DNA from: Hansfordia pulvinata
Taxonomy: Eukaryota; Ascomycota; Sordariomycetes; Xylariales
NCBI GenBank assembly: GCA_006538405.1
Contig: BJKQ01000005.1
Location: forward strand, 806,001-870,000
Reading direction: 5' to 3'
Length of the DNA stretch: 64,000 nucleotides
The notes below the pieces were generated by a model. The model was given only the letters and a program-made list of their open reading frames with translations. It searched no databases and was not told the origin of the DNA. A program made the translations under genes and the position numbers. Below are positions 34,201-46,119 of the stretch, one piece after another. Position 1 is the stretch's first letter, and every line of letters begins with the position of its first letter.

Positions 34201-35367
34201 ACTGCTGGTACGAGTACTGCAGGTGCTCCCTTCCACCCACCGACCGCCCGCGGCCCCGTCGCGCCTGCCCAACCCGAGCCCCATCCGCCGACCTATGTAC
34301 CGGACCCCTCCTTCCCGCTAAAAAAACGCCCGAGCCAGCGCCAGTCTCTCGAGAAGGACCGCCTCGGATTTGGAAAACCAGCTGCCCAGAAAGCGGACGC
34401 CACCTTCCGCGAGAAACAACTGCCCTACCGACGCAGTATCACGGGCAAATCAGAAACAGACACACGAAAGGTTTGACCCGGTCCCGTCCGTTTCATCGGC
34501 GAGTCCGTTTCTGCCGAGCAGTCTCGAAAGCCTCAGAGCGTAGCAGGTGGATTTCGGGTTGGACGTGAGTGTACAATCTACTTGCATCCGACACAGCACC
34601 TAGCAGCGGTGCAGGTAGGTACGGATACATCCGAGCCACTGCGCTGGCTGTTCGCCCTCCACCGTACCGTGTTTACCTACCTACTCCCGTCGTACCGTAC
34701 CTACCTATCCTCCCCAGCGCCTCTTCCGTCCAGCTTCTGCCCGCATCAACTGCCCCTCGCCCTGCCTCACTTGGCCTTCGGTTGTCTTGCCCCCGCCGAC
34801 ATACTCGCCAGTCCACCACCATCTTCGATCCTCGCCCGCTGCAACTTGTACGTATGCACACAGTCACGAACAAACATTCCACGGTCGGGTGTCTGGTTGG
34901 GTTTCGACCGCACCGCCCGTACCTGGTCACAACACCCTCGCTGCAACCCTCCCGCCCGATCCCACCACACCACATCACAATCGCCTTGCCTGATCCTGTC
35001 CCGCTCCCTGCCTTATTGTTTCCGGTCGGTGCCTGGTACCGCACCCGTTGCTACACCTGCGCGTATGACCGCAGCTTGACAGGCAGGCGAGGAAAGCCGG
35101 GCCAGAGGAAAAAAAACAATAACACACGCCCGAGCCTTGTCTTGAGCGCGCCACCTTCTGCCCCTCCGCCCGACTCACCTTCTATATCAATCCACTTTGT
35201 TCCTCTCCTTCTCAGTTTGACCTGGCTGACGGAAAGCTCGTCTTCTTTCTAGCACTCAGTCGCAAACTCACAAACTCACAATACCAAGCGACCCTGCGCC
35301 ACCCACCCTCCCAGCTGCAAAGCTTCCTTGTCCAACCCCTCCGTTTCGGACCGCACGAACTAGCACC
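31269..35367. promoter_or_regulatory. 4.1-kb divergent intergenic region RSC4 / CKS1
   Basis: No credible gene. It carries several copies of two recurrent intergenic words, TACGAGTA-type (e.g. 31,693-31,705; 34,208-34,217) and TAGGTACCTA-type (e.g. 31,743-31,800; 32,372-32,386; 34,178-34,195). From about 34,570 the plus strand becomes C/T-rich and probably is the CKS1 promoter and leader. Confidence 0.55.
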
Positions 35368-35953
35368 ATGCCTTCGATGGATATCGACATGTCCCGGCGC
35401 AACAAGGCGCCTCGGCCTTTGACCGACTCGGAACGCAAGATCCTGGACGAGTACGTCGAGTCGATCCACTACTCGGCCCGGTAAGCTTCCAACCTTCCGC
35501 CTCGCCGACGGCAAACTGGCTGACGCTCCGACTAGCTACAACGACGACATCTACGAGTATCGCCACGTTCAGCTGCCCAAGGCCATGCTCAAGGCAATCC
35601 CCAAGGACTACCACGATGCTTCCAAGGGCACCCTCAAGCTGCTGTGGGAGGAGGAATGGCGCGCCTCGGTATCACCCAGGTCAGTTGTCTTCAAGTCGCC
35701 TGTGCGCCTTCTGAGGGGGACCGCGCCCTTGTGAGCGCATCATGTCCGGGCTTAGCTGACACTATGGGGTTCCAGAGTCTGGGATGGGAACACTACGAGG
35801 TCCACGAGCCAGAGCCGCACATCTTGCTCTTCAAGTACGTCTACCACATCTAAGACATGCGCATCACAGCGCACCACATATTTTTGCGCGACTGCAATCA
35901 TGCTGACTCAGTCTGTTTCCAGGCGGCCTCTGAACTACCAGCCTCCCCAGTGA
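35368..35953 (+). CDS. cks1: Cyclin-dependent kinase regulatory subunit CKS1, one apparent frameshift
   Basis: Four exons: 35368-35480, 35536-35679, 35776-35834 and 35923-35953; introns of 55, 96 and 88 nt with good fungal splice signals. The predicted protein is about 115 aa and contains the conserved Cks core: [49 protein letters not shown]. Cks1 binds CDK1 and phosphorylated substrates and acts in cell-cycle transitions and SCF-mediated degradation. Exon 2 is one base short. The expected ...EEWRALGITQ reading and the phase-0 junction to exon 3 require one extra C or G within about 35,660-35,667 (GCGCGCCTCGG). Everything else is intact, so an assembly error is more likely than a mutation. 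The start is the first of three in-frame Met codons, preceded by CACC. Confidence 0.95.
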
Positions 35954-38900
35954 AGTTGAGAGCGCACCGACAGCGAAAAATAGCATGATCAAACACCAGA
36001 CGACATCGATGACACCTACGACGGCCCTTGTCTTCCAGTGCTTGGCACCCGTGTACTCGACAATCCGGTCCTTCTCTCCCCCAAAAAATCTCACATCAAC
36101 TGCATAGCGGCGTCTGCATTTTGTACGGTCATTTCACGGTGATGCTCTGCAACGAATTAAGGCATCACGTTCTCTCTGGGACTTCGATACAGCTTTTTCC
36201 CGGTTCTTCCTCGCGCCTCGTTGGTTGCACTCAATAGTCGGGTTCACATCTGCATCACGGAGCATTTCTCGTCGCACTTCTTGCCAAGAGGTCGTCTGGG
36301 GGAGGGGGGTCCCGCACCCTCTCGGTCTCTGGGCAAGAAAGAGGGGGCAGTCGGAAGGAATACAGCAAGGGAGGGACAGCAAGGGTGGTAAAGCAGGTGG
36401 GAGGAAGGACAAGGCTTCAGTAGGGCTGCAAGCATGATTAATTTTTTTCTCCGGGCGTGCTGCAGCAACCGGACCCTGGACCGGGAAACGGAGCCCAAAT
36501 AGTCGACCAGCGTACGACCCTCGGGGTGGCGGGGTTGTTTGTTTACAACCCGACCTGGGACAAGCATGGGATGGGTCGCATACTCGTATGCCTTGTGTGT
36601 AGCGAAGCCTGCCTGGGCCATTCTGGCACTGGCAGGGCGATGGTTGACCCAGCCAAGTACCGACAGAGGTAATAGAGCACTGATGCGGTCCCCTTTTTGG
36701 ATGAGATTTGAGACTGGTGAATGCGGTCGAGTTTGGGATAATGAAGCCTCCAGGACCACGCTGAGGACCTGACCCAAAGGGTGAGGCCACTCTTGTGTCT
36801 TGGGCCCTCCAGAACGGGTTGATAGGAGCGGAGGCCGGAGCGACAGGCCACGAAGTTTTGAACCACGAGTCATCGCGACTTGAAGACCCGAGGAGCGGGA
36901 AACGGTTGACGCAAGCGAATCCCGGATGCCAGCCCCCTGGTAGATTTGGTCATGAACAGGGGGCCGCAGTCTTCCACATAAATTGAGCGATTGATTCATT
37001 TGCGCCGTGGCTTGCCGCGAGCGGCGATGGCCTGTCTTGTCTCGTCTCTGCTCTGCGGTCGGGGTGTCACTTTTGCATGTCTTTGGCGAGGCCCCGGCCG
37101 CCTCTGCGGAGCTGCGGCCGCGCCCGCGCCCGCGTGAGCTGCGAAAGTTGTCAAGGAAGAGTACGAGTGATAACGCTCGTGTGGATGGTAAGATGGTGAC
37201 TTGGCTGGGGCGCGCGGGGACGCGGACCCCGGCGATGGGGTCGGGGGGCGGCATCTCGGCCTCTTCTTCGTTTTCTCCCTCTTTTCTCCCTTGCGTGCTT
37301 CTCGCTATGCCCTGCACTCGGCGACTTGGCCGTCGTTCGAAATTCGTGTCTGCCTGCCTTAGGTACGAGTGAGATCTCCTGCTTACTGTCCACGGCCGTC
37401 GGTTTGTCGCCGAGCCTGTCATGACCGAAGCCTGGGCCGCAACCAGCGGCGAGGGCTTCACGGTCCGGGGTCGGTGGTTTTGGTGAATTACTGGGACGCG
37501 TCGGGGTGGCTGATGGCTTACAGGGTGGAGGCACGGCGATAGGTTCTTACGTGTAAGTGCGCAGGCGGCGGAGGCATCGAGAGATGACAGATTTCTTTTC
37601 TCATTCGGTACCGGCACTCATTCTAACAGATGGCACGATAGGATAAAATACCAGCAGAGGGGATGGGGAGAGCCGGTAGAGGTCGACCAGTGAACCCTCA
37701 GAGTTGCCCGTACGGTAGAAGGTACTACTCGTAATGAGGCGCTTTTGGGCTTTCTCGGGTGCTTTTGCTAACTTTCGAGGAACGAGGCAGACGCGTCGCA
37801 AGTCGCGTCCATTGTTGAGAATGGAGCCGGTCCGTTATTATTGAGTCATTCTTCATGCTGGCGATTCGAGGGCGACCGAAAGTGGGAAGCACGGCCACGG
37901 TCTCATGCCTTGGTGCTGAATCAACTCACCGAGGACAGATTGGAGAAGTGCCTGACTTATCATGAGGCCGGTTAGGCACTACCTTAGATACTCGTACACG
38001 CACAGTTCCTGGCAAAATCCATAGTACTGAGCTACGTCACGGCCGGTGCAAGCCTCCGATGGGAGAATAATAGGTACCTACATTCATGTACTGGTGAGCC
38101 GGTAGATGAATCGCGTGAGTAAGGTATCTCTTCGACACTTACGAGTATTTACATGTAATTTGCAGTACGAGTAGGAACCTTACGGATACCTGGCTTCCAT
38201 TAGGTACCTAGTATAGGCCGACTGAGGACGCAGATGAATCCAGGAATACTGGTGGTCAGTGACGAACGGGTACGGGAATTCCATTCGTAAGCAGGAGTCC
38301 TGATGGTTCTATGGAGACTTGCGAGCCGGATCGTGCCAGGCGGACCTATTTTTAATAGGCCCCTGGCATTTCTGGCATGTGGCGGGCCAATCAGCAGCGC
38401 CGGGCCCCGGTTCATGGTGAGTCGGGACAGATGGACGGACGGACCGTAGAGATCGTCAGTCAGTCAGCACCGCACCGCACGATGCCAGAACCACGCCATT
38501 ACGAGTGGTAGCCCAGGCCTCGTCCACTGCCATACCGTGGCCGCTTTCGTGCTACGAGTAGGTACTCACCTGCTACGGGGTCCTTGCACGCCACCCTCAC
38601 GCGACCAGCTTGACGGCTTCTATCCGTATGCTTCTCTGAGCGTCTGTTGCTGATCTGGCTTCAAGTTGTCGAGGGGTGCGTGCATCTGCGCGACTGCCTG
38701 CGCTGTCATCCATACATGATGTACATATGTAGTTGGCTCCAGCATCAGGTAAACGAGTACATGCCCGTGTAGAAACCCGTGTACTTTGACTGCATCTCTG
38801 GCACGTGTCTTTTGAGGCCATTTCAAGTGACTTGAGCAGTACGAGTAGAGATGTACATGGAGATACCGCTCGAAGTATTTCCAATCCCGATGTCCGCTGG

Positions 38901-39435
38901 TGTACCTACACCTTATGTAAGGCAGAGTACACGTATTGATTCCATGGAACCTTGCACGTTAGTAGATCTCACTGGCTGGCATTATAGGTGGAATTACATT
39001 ACTACTACTGCGGCCGCCGTCACGTTGTTGAAGCATCGCCCGTGTCTCTCCCCCGACCACCACCACTCCCAACCTACACGATCCTATCCTGTCCAGGCAG
39101 GTCCTTTGTCTCTCTCTCCCATTCTGGCACGAGCGCTCCATCGTACGACGGGAGAATCCAATCCCTCCCTCCCTGTCCGCCCTGCAGCCCTGTCTATCTG
39201 CAGCCCTGTCTAGGTATCTACGAGGAGCACCTAATCGACCTAACCTGGGGTACATACTTGTCTACACGCCTGCCCGTCGCATCCACTCCCTGAGGTCGCC
39301 ACCGCAAAAGAGGCCACGGTTACAGCCCCACGATCCCGCCCATCCTACCTCGCCACACGCCTCGCCGTCCCGGCTTCCTGCTTGAGACACGTCCGCGCTG
39401 CTGCAAGAAGGCCTCCCCCCGCCTGCTCGCCGGCC
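35954..39435. other. 3.5-kb intergenic region CKS1 / ERO1
   Basis: A 457-codon minus-strand frame (36,244-37,617) lies here but has no recognisable domain and was rejected. TACGAGTA-type words occur at 37,161, 38,165, 38,553 and 38,839, and TAGGTACCTA-type words at about 38,073 and 38,203. The last 150 bp are C/T-rich leader of ERO1. Confidence 0.5.
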
Positions 39436-41480
39436 ATGCGCGCCTCCGCCAAACTCTTCTACATCTCCCTCTTCGCTCTCTGGTCCGACAGCCCTGCCCA
39501 CTGCCACTCAACACCATCCAGTCTCCGGCCGCCCCAAGATGACGCCTGCGCAGTATGTCGCCTCTTAGCTCTTTCTTATTAGCTCTCTCTCTTCTCTCCC
39601 CTGCTGCCCCCCTGGCTTCCGCCGCCTTTCCCCCCATCGCTTTCGCTGCTGCCTCCGCCGCCGCCGCAGCATCCCCGCCGACGACGTCCTCCTCCCGCCC
39701 CGGCGACTGCGACGCCCCTGCTCACTTCTTCGCCCAGATCTCCCCCAAGGCCATCGTCTCGGATGCCTGCGCCTCCTACGCCACCCTCGAGCGTCTCAAC
39801 CGCAAGATCAAGCCCGCCGTCGACGACCTGACCCGCGACACCGACTTCTTCTCCTACTACCGCCTCAACCTCTTCAACAAAGTATGCCCCTTCTGGAACG
39901 ACGAGAATGGCATGTGCGGCAACATTGCCTGCGCCGTCGAGACGCTCGACAACGAGGAGGACATCCCCCCCATTTGGCGCTCGAGCGAGCTCGGCAAGCT
40001 TGAAGGCCCCCATGCCGAGCACCCCGGCCGCCAGCGCGCCGAGGGCGACCGCCCCCCGCCAAGCCCTTCAAGGGTCTGCTCGGCCCCGGCGTCGGCGAGA
40101 GCTGCGTCTTCGAGTATGACGACGAGTGCGACGAGCGCGACTACTGCGTCCCCGAGGACGAGAGCGCCGGCGCCAAGGGCGACTACGTCAGCCTGGTCCA
40201 CAACCCCGAGCGCTTCACCGGCTACAGCGGCGAGGGCGCCAAGATGGTCTGGGACGCCATCTACCGCGAGAACTGCTTCCAGCCCTCCTCCTTCCCGCAC
40301 TCGGCAGCGCTGGGCGCCCGCCCCCCGCCCCCGGGCTCCGCGCAGCAGGACTTTGCCGCCGTCCTCAAGGGCGCCAGCCGCCAGCAGGTCCGCGAGCAGC
40401 ACCTGCAGAACCCCAGCACCTCGTTTGCCCAGACGGGGCTCGAGCTCGAGGAGGACTGCCTGGAGAAGCGCGTCTTCTACCGCGTCATCTCGGGCATGCA
40501 CGCCAGCATCAGCACCCACCTGTGCTGGGACTTTCTGAACCAGACCACCGGCGAGTGGCAGCCCAACACGCAGTGCTACATCGACCGCCTGCACACCCAT
40601 CCCGAGCGCATTTCCAATCTCTACTTCAACTATGCCCTCGTCACCCGCGCCGTCGCCAAGCTCGGCGCTCACCTGCAGTCCTACACGTTCTGCACCGGCG
40701 ACCCCTCCCAGGACGCGGCCACCCGCGCCAAGGTGCTCGGCGTGTCGGAACGCGCCCGCTCAGTCCCCGACATTTTCGACGAGAGCCTCATGTTCAAGAA
40801 TGGCGAGGGCCCGTCTCTGAAAGAGGACTTCCGCAACCGCTTCCGCAACGTCAGCCGCCTGATGGACTGCGTCGGGTGCGACAAATGCCGCCTCTGGGGC
40901 AAGGTTCAGACTGCCGGCTACGGCACCGCCCTGAAGGTCTTGTTCGAGCTCGACAACGTTAAGAACCCCGAGATCCCCGACCTGAAGCGCTTCGAGCTTG
41001 TCGCTCTCTTCAACACCTATGCGCGCCTGAGCAACTCCATGGAGGCTCTGCGCAACTTCCGCTCGCGCGTCGAAGCGGCCGGTCGCCCGGACCTCGGCCA
41101 GGACAAGTACGTGCCTGGCAGCGCGAACCTCGATACGGACATGGATGATCTGGACGACGAGGGCGCCAACCAGAAGCCACCCAAGAAGCCCCGGAAACAG
41201 CCCGGGAATGCGTGGGAGGAGTTCCTAGCGGAGATGTCCACAATCGGCAAGGTGACCAAGTACATCTTCCAGTCCTGGGTGGAGGCTCCCAAAACTTTGT
41301 AAGTCCCCTCCTGCTCCTCCGAGTCGTCGAGCCGTTGCGAGAATGCGCCGCTAACACTCCTCCCTCAGGTTCCAAGTGTTTGTACTAGAACTCAACCGAT
41401 TGTGGCAGTACTACATTGGGCTGCCCGTGTCGCCGCGGCAGTGGCGGTTCACGGGGCCACGGGTTCTGGAGGAGCTGTAG
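39436..41480 (+). CDS. ero1: Endoplasmic oxidoreductin ERO1, one apparent frameshift
   Basis: FAD-dependent oxidase of the ER lumen that re-oxidises protein disulfide isomerase and passes electrons to oxygen. Exons 39436-39552, 39738-41298 and 41369-41480. Intron 1 (GTATGT ... CCCAG) joins DACA to ISPKAIVSDACASY as in other fungi; intron 2 has GTAAGT. Residues 1-23 are a signal peptide. CDERDYC (~170-176) is the probable shuttle-cysteine region and CVGCDKC (~417-423) the FAD-proximal active site, followed by RLWGKVQTAGYGTALK. A Lys/Pro-rich spacer precedes a hydrophobic C-terminal helix likely to hold the enzyme on the membrane. The frame shifts at the six-C run 40,052-40,057; one more C joins DRPP to AKPFKGLLGPGVGESCVFEY. 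With it the protein is about 596 aa. Confidence 0.96.
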
Positions 41481-41814
41481 AGAAGCGTATTTGGATCATT
41501 AGACAGCGTTGAATAAACTTTCTATTTACTGGATTGAAACGACAGCGGAGCAACCAATCGACCAAAGTGACCAGGGTTTACCTGGGACTCTCGTTGTCAT
41601 CGTGAGCTGGGCTGCGTCTTGCGGCACCCTTGTTGACGCGGCGCACCCGGTCGTCAAGAGCTGTCCTCTAACGCATTTTGCCCACGCTCTCTTCTTTTTT
41701 AATCCTGCCCTGTCTGTGAGTGGCCCGCCTGTCTAGCACAAAGGTAGAAGGCAATCTGCGCGTTCACCCCTATCTCTCTCTCATATGACCCAGACTCCGC
41801 CTCGTCGCCGTCCC
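41481..41814. other. Short convergent spacer ERO1 / USB1
   Basis: 334 bp between two converging stop codons, carrying both 3' UTRs. No gene is seen. Confidence 0.7.
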
Positions 41815-43303
41815 TCACGCTGACCTCCGGCCCCGCCGCCTGGCCAGCCCGGCCGGCAGCCCGACGTGCGTGACGACGTTGCCGATCTTGGCCTTGACGC
41901 CGTCGACGCGGATGCGCATGCCGCGCACCGCCTGCGCCGCCTCCGCCGTCTCCTCCGAGTGCTGCTGCTGCTGCTGCGCCGCTTCTGAAGCCACCGCTGA
42001 CGATGACGGCGGCGGAACTCCAGTGTGACCGGGGCGGGGGCGGCGGCGGCAGCCAAAGACATCCGCCGCGCGGGCCCGCGCCTCGGCCGTCGGCGCGCCG
42101 AACGACCACGCCAGCGACACGTGGAACGCGTCGTCGACGCGGTTGGCGCGGGCTTCTTCTCTTTCACCTCCTTCTTCCCAGCCGGCGGCAGCCCACGCGT
42201 ACAGCACGGGCTGCCCGTACCGCGCCGCCACGGCGTTGCACCTCCCCAGCAGCGCGGCAAGCTCCGGGTTGCTGCGAGTGGGCGCGGGCGCGCTGCGCTT
42301 GCCCTCGCCCCTGCCCTCACCCTCCCCCTCCTCCTCCATCTCGTCTCCTTTCTCGTCAACACTACTGCTGCTGCTGCTGCTGCTGACGCGCAGGACCAGG
42401 AAGCTGCGCTCGCTCTCGCGGGAGCGGTGCCACTCGAGCGCGCTGGGGCGGAGGGTGAATTCCGTCGCCGTCGCCTTCCCTGAGCCAGCGCCGGTGCTGC
42501 TGCCACCACCACCGCCGCCGCCGCCGCCGCCAAAAAGACCGCTCCCACCCGCGCCGGCAGACGACAGCGAGGCCCGCAGGTCGGCGAGGAAATCGTCCTT
42601 GCGCGCCGTGTCGAGGGCCAGCGGGCGCGAGAGGCTGATGTGCAGCGGCAGGGGCGCGCCGAGGTCCGAGGTCAGGAAGTCGCGCAGCCCGTCTGGCTGG
42701 CCGGTCTGGCGCTCCTCCGTCCCTGGGAATGGGGGAGACAGGGCGGATAGCAGGGTTGCTAGCGAGGCGCGCTCTTCTGGTGTTGGGTGCCCTTTTTTTA
42801 TTTCATTTTTAAGCGTCGTTTTCTACCAGCGCCGGTGGCATTGCAGGCGGAGCAGCGGCACGTGAAGGCGACATGTTGCCAAATGTGAAGAAAAAAACAC
42901 TAGAAAGGGAGAGAAGGGAAAGAGAAAAAAAAAGAAAAAAAAACTCACACTCAATGTACAGATGGGTCGGCCAGGTGCCCGGGCGGTGCGGGTTGACGCG
43001 GCGGCGGCCCTGGTGCAGCGCCGGGTCGTCGCTGGTGCTGACGCGCACCGTCGACGCGTACAGGTCGTGGAAAGCCGCGGGCAGCGGTGGTGGGAGCGGC
43101 CGTTTGCCACCGGCTGTGGTGGTGGTGGTGGTGGTGGTGGTCGTCGTCTTGGGCTTCTTGTTGGCGCTGCTGCTTGCCGCCGTGACAGCACCGCGCTTCG
43201 CGGATGCCGGGCCTGCGGGGCCGCTGCCGGAGCCGGAGCCGGGACCGGAGCCGGAGCCGGGCTCGCCCTCCTCCTCCGAGGACGAGTAATCCACCAGTCC
43301 CAT
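41815..43303 (-). CDS. usb1: U6 snRNA 3'-5' phosphodiesterase USB1 (Mpn1)
   Basis: Two exons, 43303-42949 and 42791-41815; intron 42792-42948 starts GTGAGT, ends AAAAG and splits the Trp codon of YIE-W-HPTPEER. The protein is about 443 aa. Usb1 trims the oligo(U) tail of U6 snRNA and leaves a protected 3' end, so it acts in spliceosome biogenesis. Both catalytic HxS motifs of the 2H phosphoesterase fold are present: [10 protein letters not shown] (H169) and [11 protein letters not shown] (H342). The N-terminal [12 protein letters not shown] and [17 protein letters not shown] segments are family-typical. It is longer than the human enzyme (~265 aa) owing to inserted homopolymeric runs (Thr from ACC repeats, Gly, Ser from AGC repeats, Glu and Gln). 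The phase upstream of 43,303 has no ATG, only a TTG at 43,363, so 43,303 was chosen as the start. Confidence 0.92.
42362..42384. repeat. CTG/AGC triplet repeat in USB1
   Basis: Run of CTG triplets on the plus strand; on the coding (minus) strand these are AGC codons forming a poly-Ser stretch between the two catalytic motifs. Confidence 0.85.
43117..43147. repeat. GGT/ACC triplet repeat in USB1
   Basis: GGT repeats on the plus strand give ACC codons and an eleven-Thr run near the USB1 N-terminus. Confidence 0.85.
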
Positions 43304-43784
43304 GCCGGAGCTGCGGCCAAGGCGCAGAGCTGGTTTGTTCGGTTCACTGCTACTTTCGGACAAGCAATTCGCTTCTCCAGCTCGTCGCTGGGAGGTTGGC
43401 GGATCCCAGGGTCAATGGAAGGGGTTGAGAAGAGGTACAACACGTATCCCAGCCCGTCATGTACACTATGTTAGGTAGGTTGCCCTGCATTTTGTCAGTG
43501 GTTGGAGGAAGGGACTTGGTGGCCTAAAAGGACCGTCGGTGGATATATACATGTCGTCGCGAAAACCATAGTGTCCCGGCCTCCTCCTCCTTACAGCTTC
43601 AACATCTAGGCCGAGTTCGCGTGCACGAATAGGTAGAATCAACCAATCCATTGTATTCCCGAGGTATCTATCATTAAAAAGCTTAAACCATATAGCTGCC
43701 CCAGATCCGTCTTCATGCCTTCGTATTCCCGTATCATTACAACGCACTCGCTCCCCATCAAGGAAAAACGACATCGACCACGCC
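43304..43784. other. Spacer USB1 / Pal1-domain gene
   Basis: 481 bp between two minus-strand genes. It includes the Pal1-gene 3' UTR and the USB1 promoter; no separate gene is seen. Confidence 0.6.
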
Positions 43785-44516
43785 TTACCTGCGCCGGACC
43801 GACACGTCGGCGCCGTCGCCCTTCTGGGCCGAAGAGCTGGCCCCGCGCGACCTCCCCTGCTGCGGCGCCATCTCGTAGACGTCGGTCCCGTTGCTGCCGG
43901 CCGAGCGCGACTTGCGGTGCAGCTTGCGCTCCTGGGCCTTCTGCTTCTCGGCCAGGTCCAGGCTGTACGAGGGCTCTCCCTTGCCCTTGAGGTCGTCGGG
44001 GTGGTACTTCTGCAAACAGACACGCGCAAAGAAACAAAGTCAGCTGACATGAAACCGGAGGGGCTTCTTCTCAACAGGGACCAGAAGGCGGGAAGCGCGT
44101 ACCATGTGATCGTAGCGCTTGTAGGGGCCGCCGGGGGCGTCGCTCTCCCGCATGAGGTCGGCGCCCTCCTCGTAGTCCATGCGGCGGCCGCCGACGTCCT
44201 CGGCGCCCGGGGGCAGGATGGCGGTGCCGTGCAGGGGCACGTGCTTGGCCAGCGAGTCCTCGACGAGGGCGGCCGGGGTGGCCTTGAGGGCCTCGAGGTT
44301 GGTCTCGCGGACGGCCTCGACGGGGGCGTAGCGGGCGTCGCGGTTGCGCGAGGCCAGGGCGGCGTCGAAGGGCCCGTCGTGGTGGTACGCGCCGCCGACG
44401 CCCAGGTCGTCGAGGGCGTCGATGGGGTCGATGGGCGTCTGGTTGGCCTTGCGCAGGTGGTGGCTGCGGTTGGCGGCCTTGGTCTCCTTGCGGATCTGGT
44501 CGAGGGGGCGAGACAT
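43785..44516 (-). CDS. Pal1-domain cell-morphology protein
   Basis: Two exons, 44516-44103 and 44009-43785; intron 44010-44102 has GTACGC, branch GCTGAC and acceptor GCAG. About 212 aa. The motif HHDGPFDAALASRNRDARYAPVEAV matches the Pal1 family, fission-yeast relatives of which act at endocytic sites and growing tips in cell-shape control. It is followed by conserved LAKHVPLHGTA, MDYEEGADLMRE and DDLKGKGEPSY. No membrane segment or signal peptide is present, and the C-terminus is Lys/Arg/Ser-rich and probably disordered. The protein is shorter than full-length Pal1, so a paralogue with only the core domain is possible. The stop codon TAA lies inside CAGGTAAGG, a perfect splice-donor consensus, so an alternative third exon cannot be excluded. 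Confidence 0.82.
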
Positions 44517-46119
44517 CTTTGCGGTGGCTTGTTAGGCAGGTATCTCTATCGAAGGGGGGTCGGAATTGATTGTCGGTTTCTTGGGGTTGGCTGGGAAGGA
44601 GGGTTTTGGCAGTTAATGGTCGTCCAAGTAGAGCGCTTTTACAAGGGGAAAACCAGGCTGGCTGGGTCGTCTAGTGGCTGCCAGGGATCGGAATCTCAAG
44701 CTGGGAGCAGAAGCCTGAACACGAGCGCGAGTGCGCAGACCTGGCACGACCAAGCCGACGAGGACGCGCGGATGATGATGAAGTCATATGTTATGATGTA
44801 ATGCGCTATGCGAATTGTGGAGACATTTGGAAGGCCCACAAGGCAGGCGCGACAGGTATGGCACCCCGGGACGTGGCAGCGTTCCTTCCTCGGTCTTGGC
44901 TCGACCTCAAACGGATCATTCTAGGTACCTACATGCCAGAACATCCATCATACATGTAGTTGCCATCCACTGATGGGTGTTCTCACAAATTCATTGATTG
45001 CATCCAATGTGGTCTACTTAATCTACCTTAGTACCTAGATATGTAAATAACCCTCAAACAGGTGCTCCTGTCAAGCAATACCGTAAGTAATTGATGGATG
45101 TAGCTGTCCGTGATGACGGCATGGCAGTAAGCCACTAATGAATGCACCAAGGCCAACATCGTGATCTCCAACTTATTAGTTCTAAATGCGAGGCCGCCAA
45201 TGATTTGTGCGTGGGCGTGCAGACGAGCGCCCATTGTCTCAAGCCGCTAGGTAGGTACGGAGTACGAGTACTCGGGGTCCGCGCCGGAAAAAAAAAGGGA
45301 AAACTCCCATCATTGCGTCCATCTGGATCCCACCTCCGGAACCGGAACCGGAACCCGGATTCAGGGTCCAGTGCCCAGTCCTGGTCTGCCGCGTCAGGCC
45401 AGTCCACAGGTGTACTCATAGCTCGTCCCATGAATCGTCAGGGCGGCCCTTGCCGTTGCAATCAGGGGTCCATGCCACGCCACGGGTCTCGGTCGTCGTA
45501 CTGCGGGCAGAGAGAGGGGTACGACTAGATCGCTGCCGTCGCGAACCCAAAGGCGGCTGTCGATAGCCGCGCGGCGCGTGAACTCAACTACTCGTAGAGA
45601 CATCAATCTCTGGCAGCGCCTTCTCGGTGTCTCTTTGCAATCCCGTCTTCCATTAGCGAAGGTAAGGTAGTCAGCCGTTTGATACGAGTACGCGGTGAAT
45701 GTCAAAGTAACAAGTTGACTGTGAGATTGTGATGGCGGCGAGGAAGCATGGTGGTCCGCGGCGGCTATCGACTCTGTTCCCCCAGCAAGCAGCCTTCAGA
45801 CGGCGTCGTCAGAGTTGCCCCGACTTGGAGCATGCCTCGAGTCGCCTCTGGCGTCCAGCGGATCATTGCCATCAAACCCTCCTGGCGGCGCAAGGCCAAG
45901 ACAGCACGTACAGCGCCCGCCAATAGGGACCTTTCCTTAGAATTCGCTCCCACGCTGGCAGACACTCTGTCAGCCCCTTTTCTATTACTACATAGTTCAA
46001 CCAGCGCACCGGCTTTTCCGCTTCATGTCCCACAACTTCAACCTAGACCAACACGCGAAAAGTAAAAGTACCCTCCAACCCAGTGGCCTGCTCTCGCGCT
46101 CGCTTTCACGGAGAGAGTC
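44517..46119. other. Intergenic, no gene seen
   Basis: 1.6 kb upstream of the Pal1-domain gene and downstream of CFT1. Contains TACGAGTA-type words at 45,262-45,273 and 45,683-45,691 and a TAGGTACCTA word at about 44,923. Short frames only. Confidence 0.6.

Noticed and set aside
35864..36094. 76-codon hydrophobic minus-strand frame overlapping the CKS1 3' end
   Set aside because: Overlaps CKS1 exon 4 on the opposite strand, with no leader or homologue recognised; a chance membrane-like frame is more likely.
36244..37617. 457-codon open frame on the minus strand between CKS1 and ERO1
   Set aside because: No recognisable domain and average, unbiased amino-acid content. It contains the ACTCGTAC word typical of intergenic DNA and lacks a plausible leader; most likely a chance frame in GC-rich DNA.
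40020..40120. A spliced explanation for the ERO1 phase change
   Set aside because: No GT..AG pair with a branch site falls between the two conserved segments without deleting conserved residues.
44645..44715. tRNA-like stretch with a GTCGTCTAGTGGC segment
   Set aside because: No T-arm/B-box consensus and no acceptor-stem pairing could be found.
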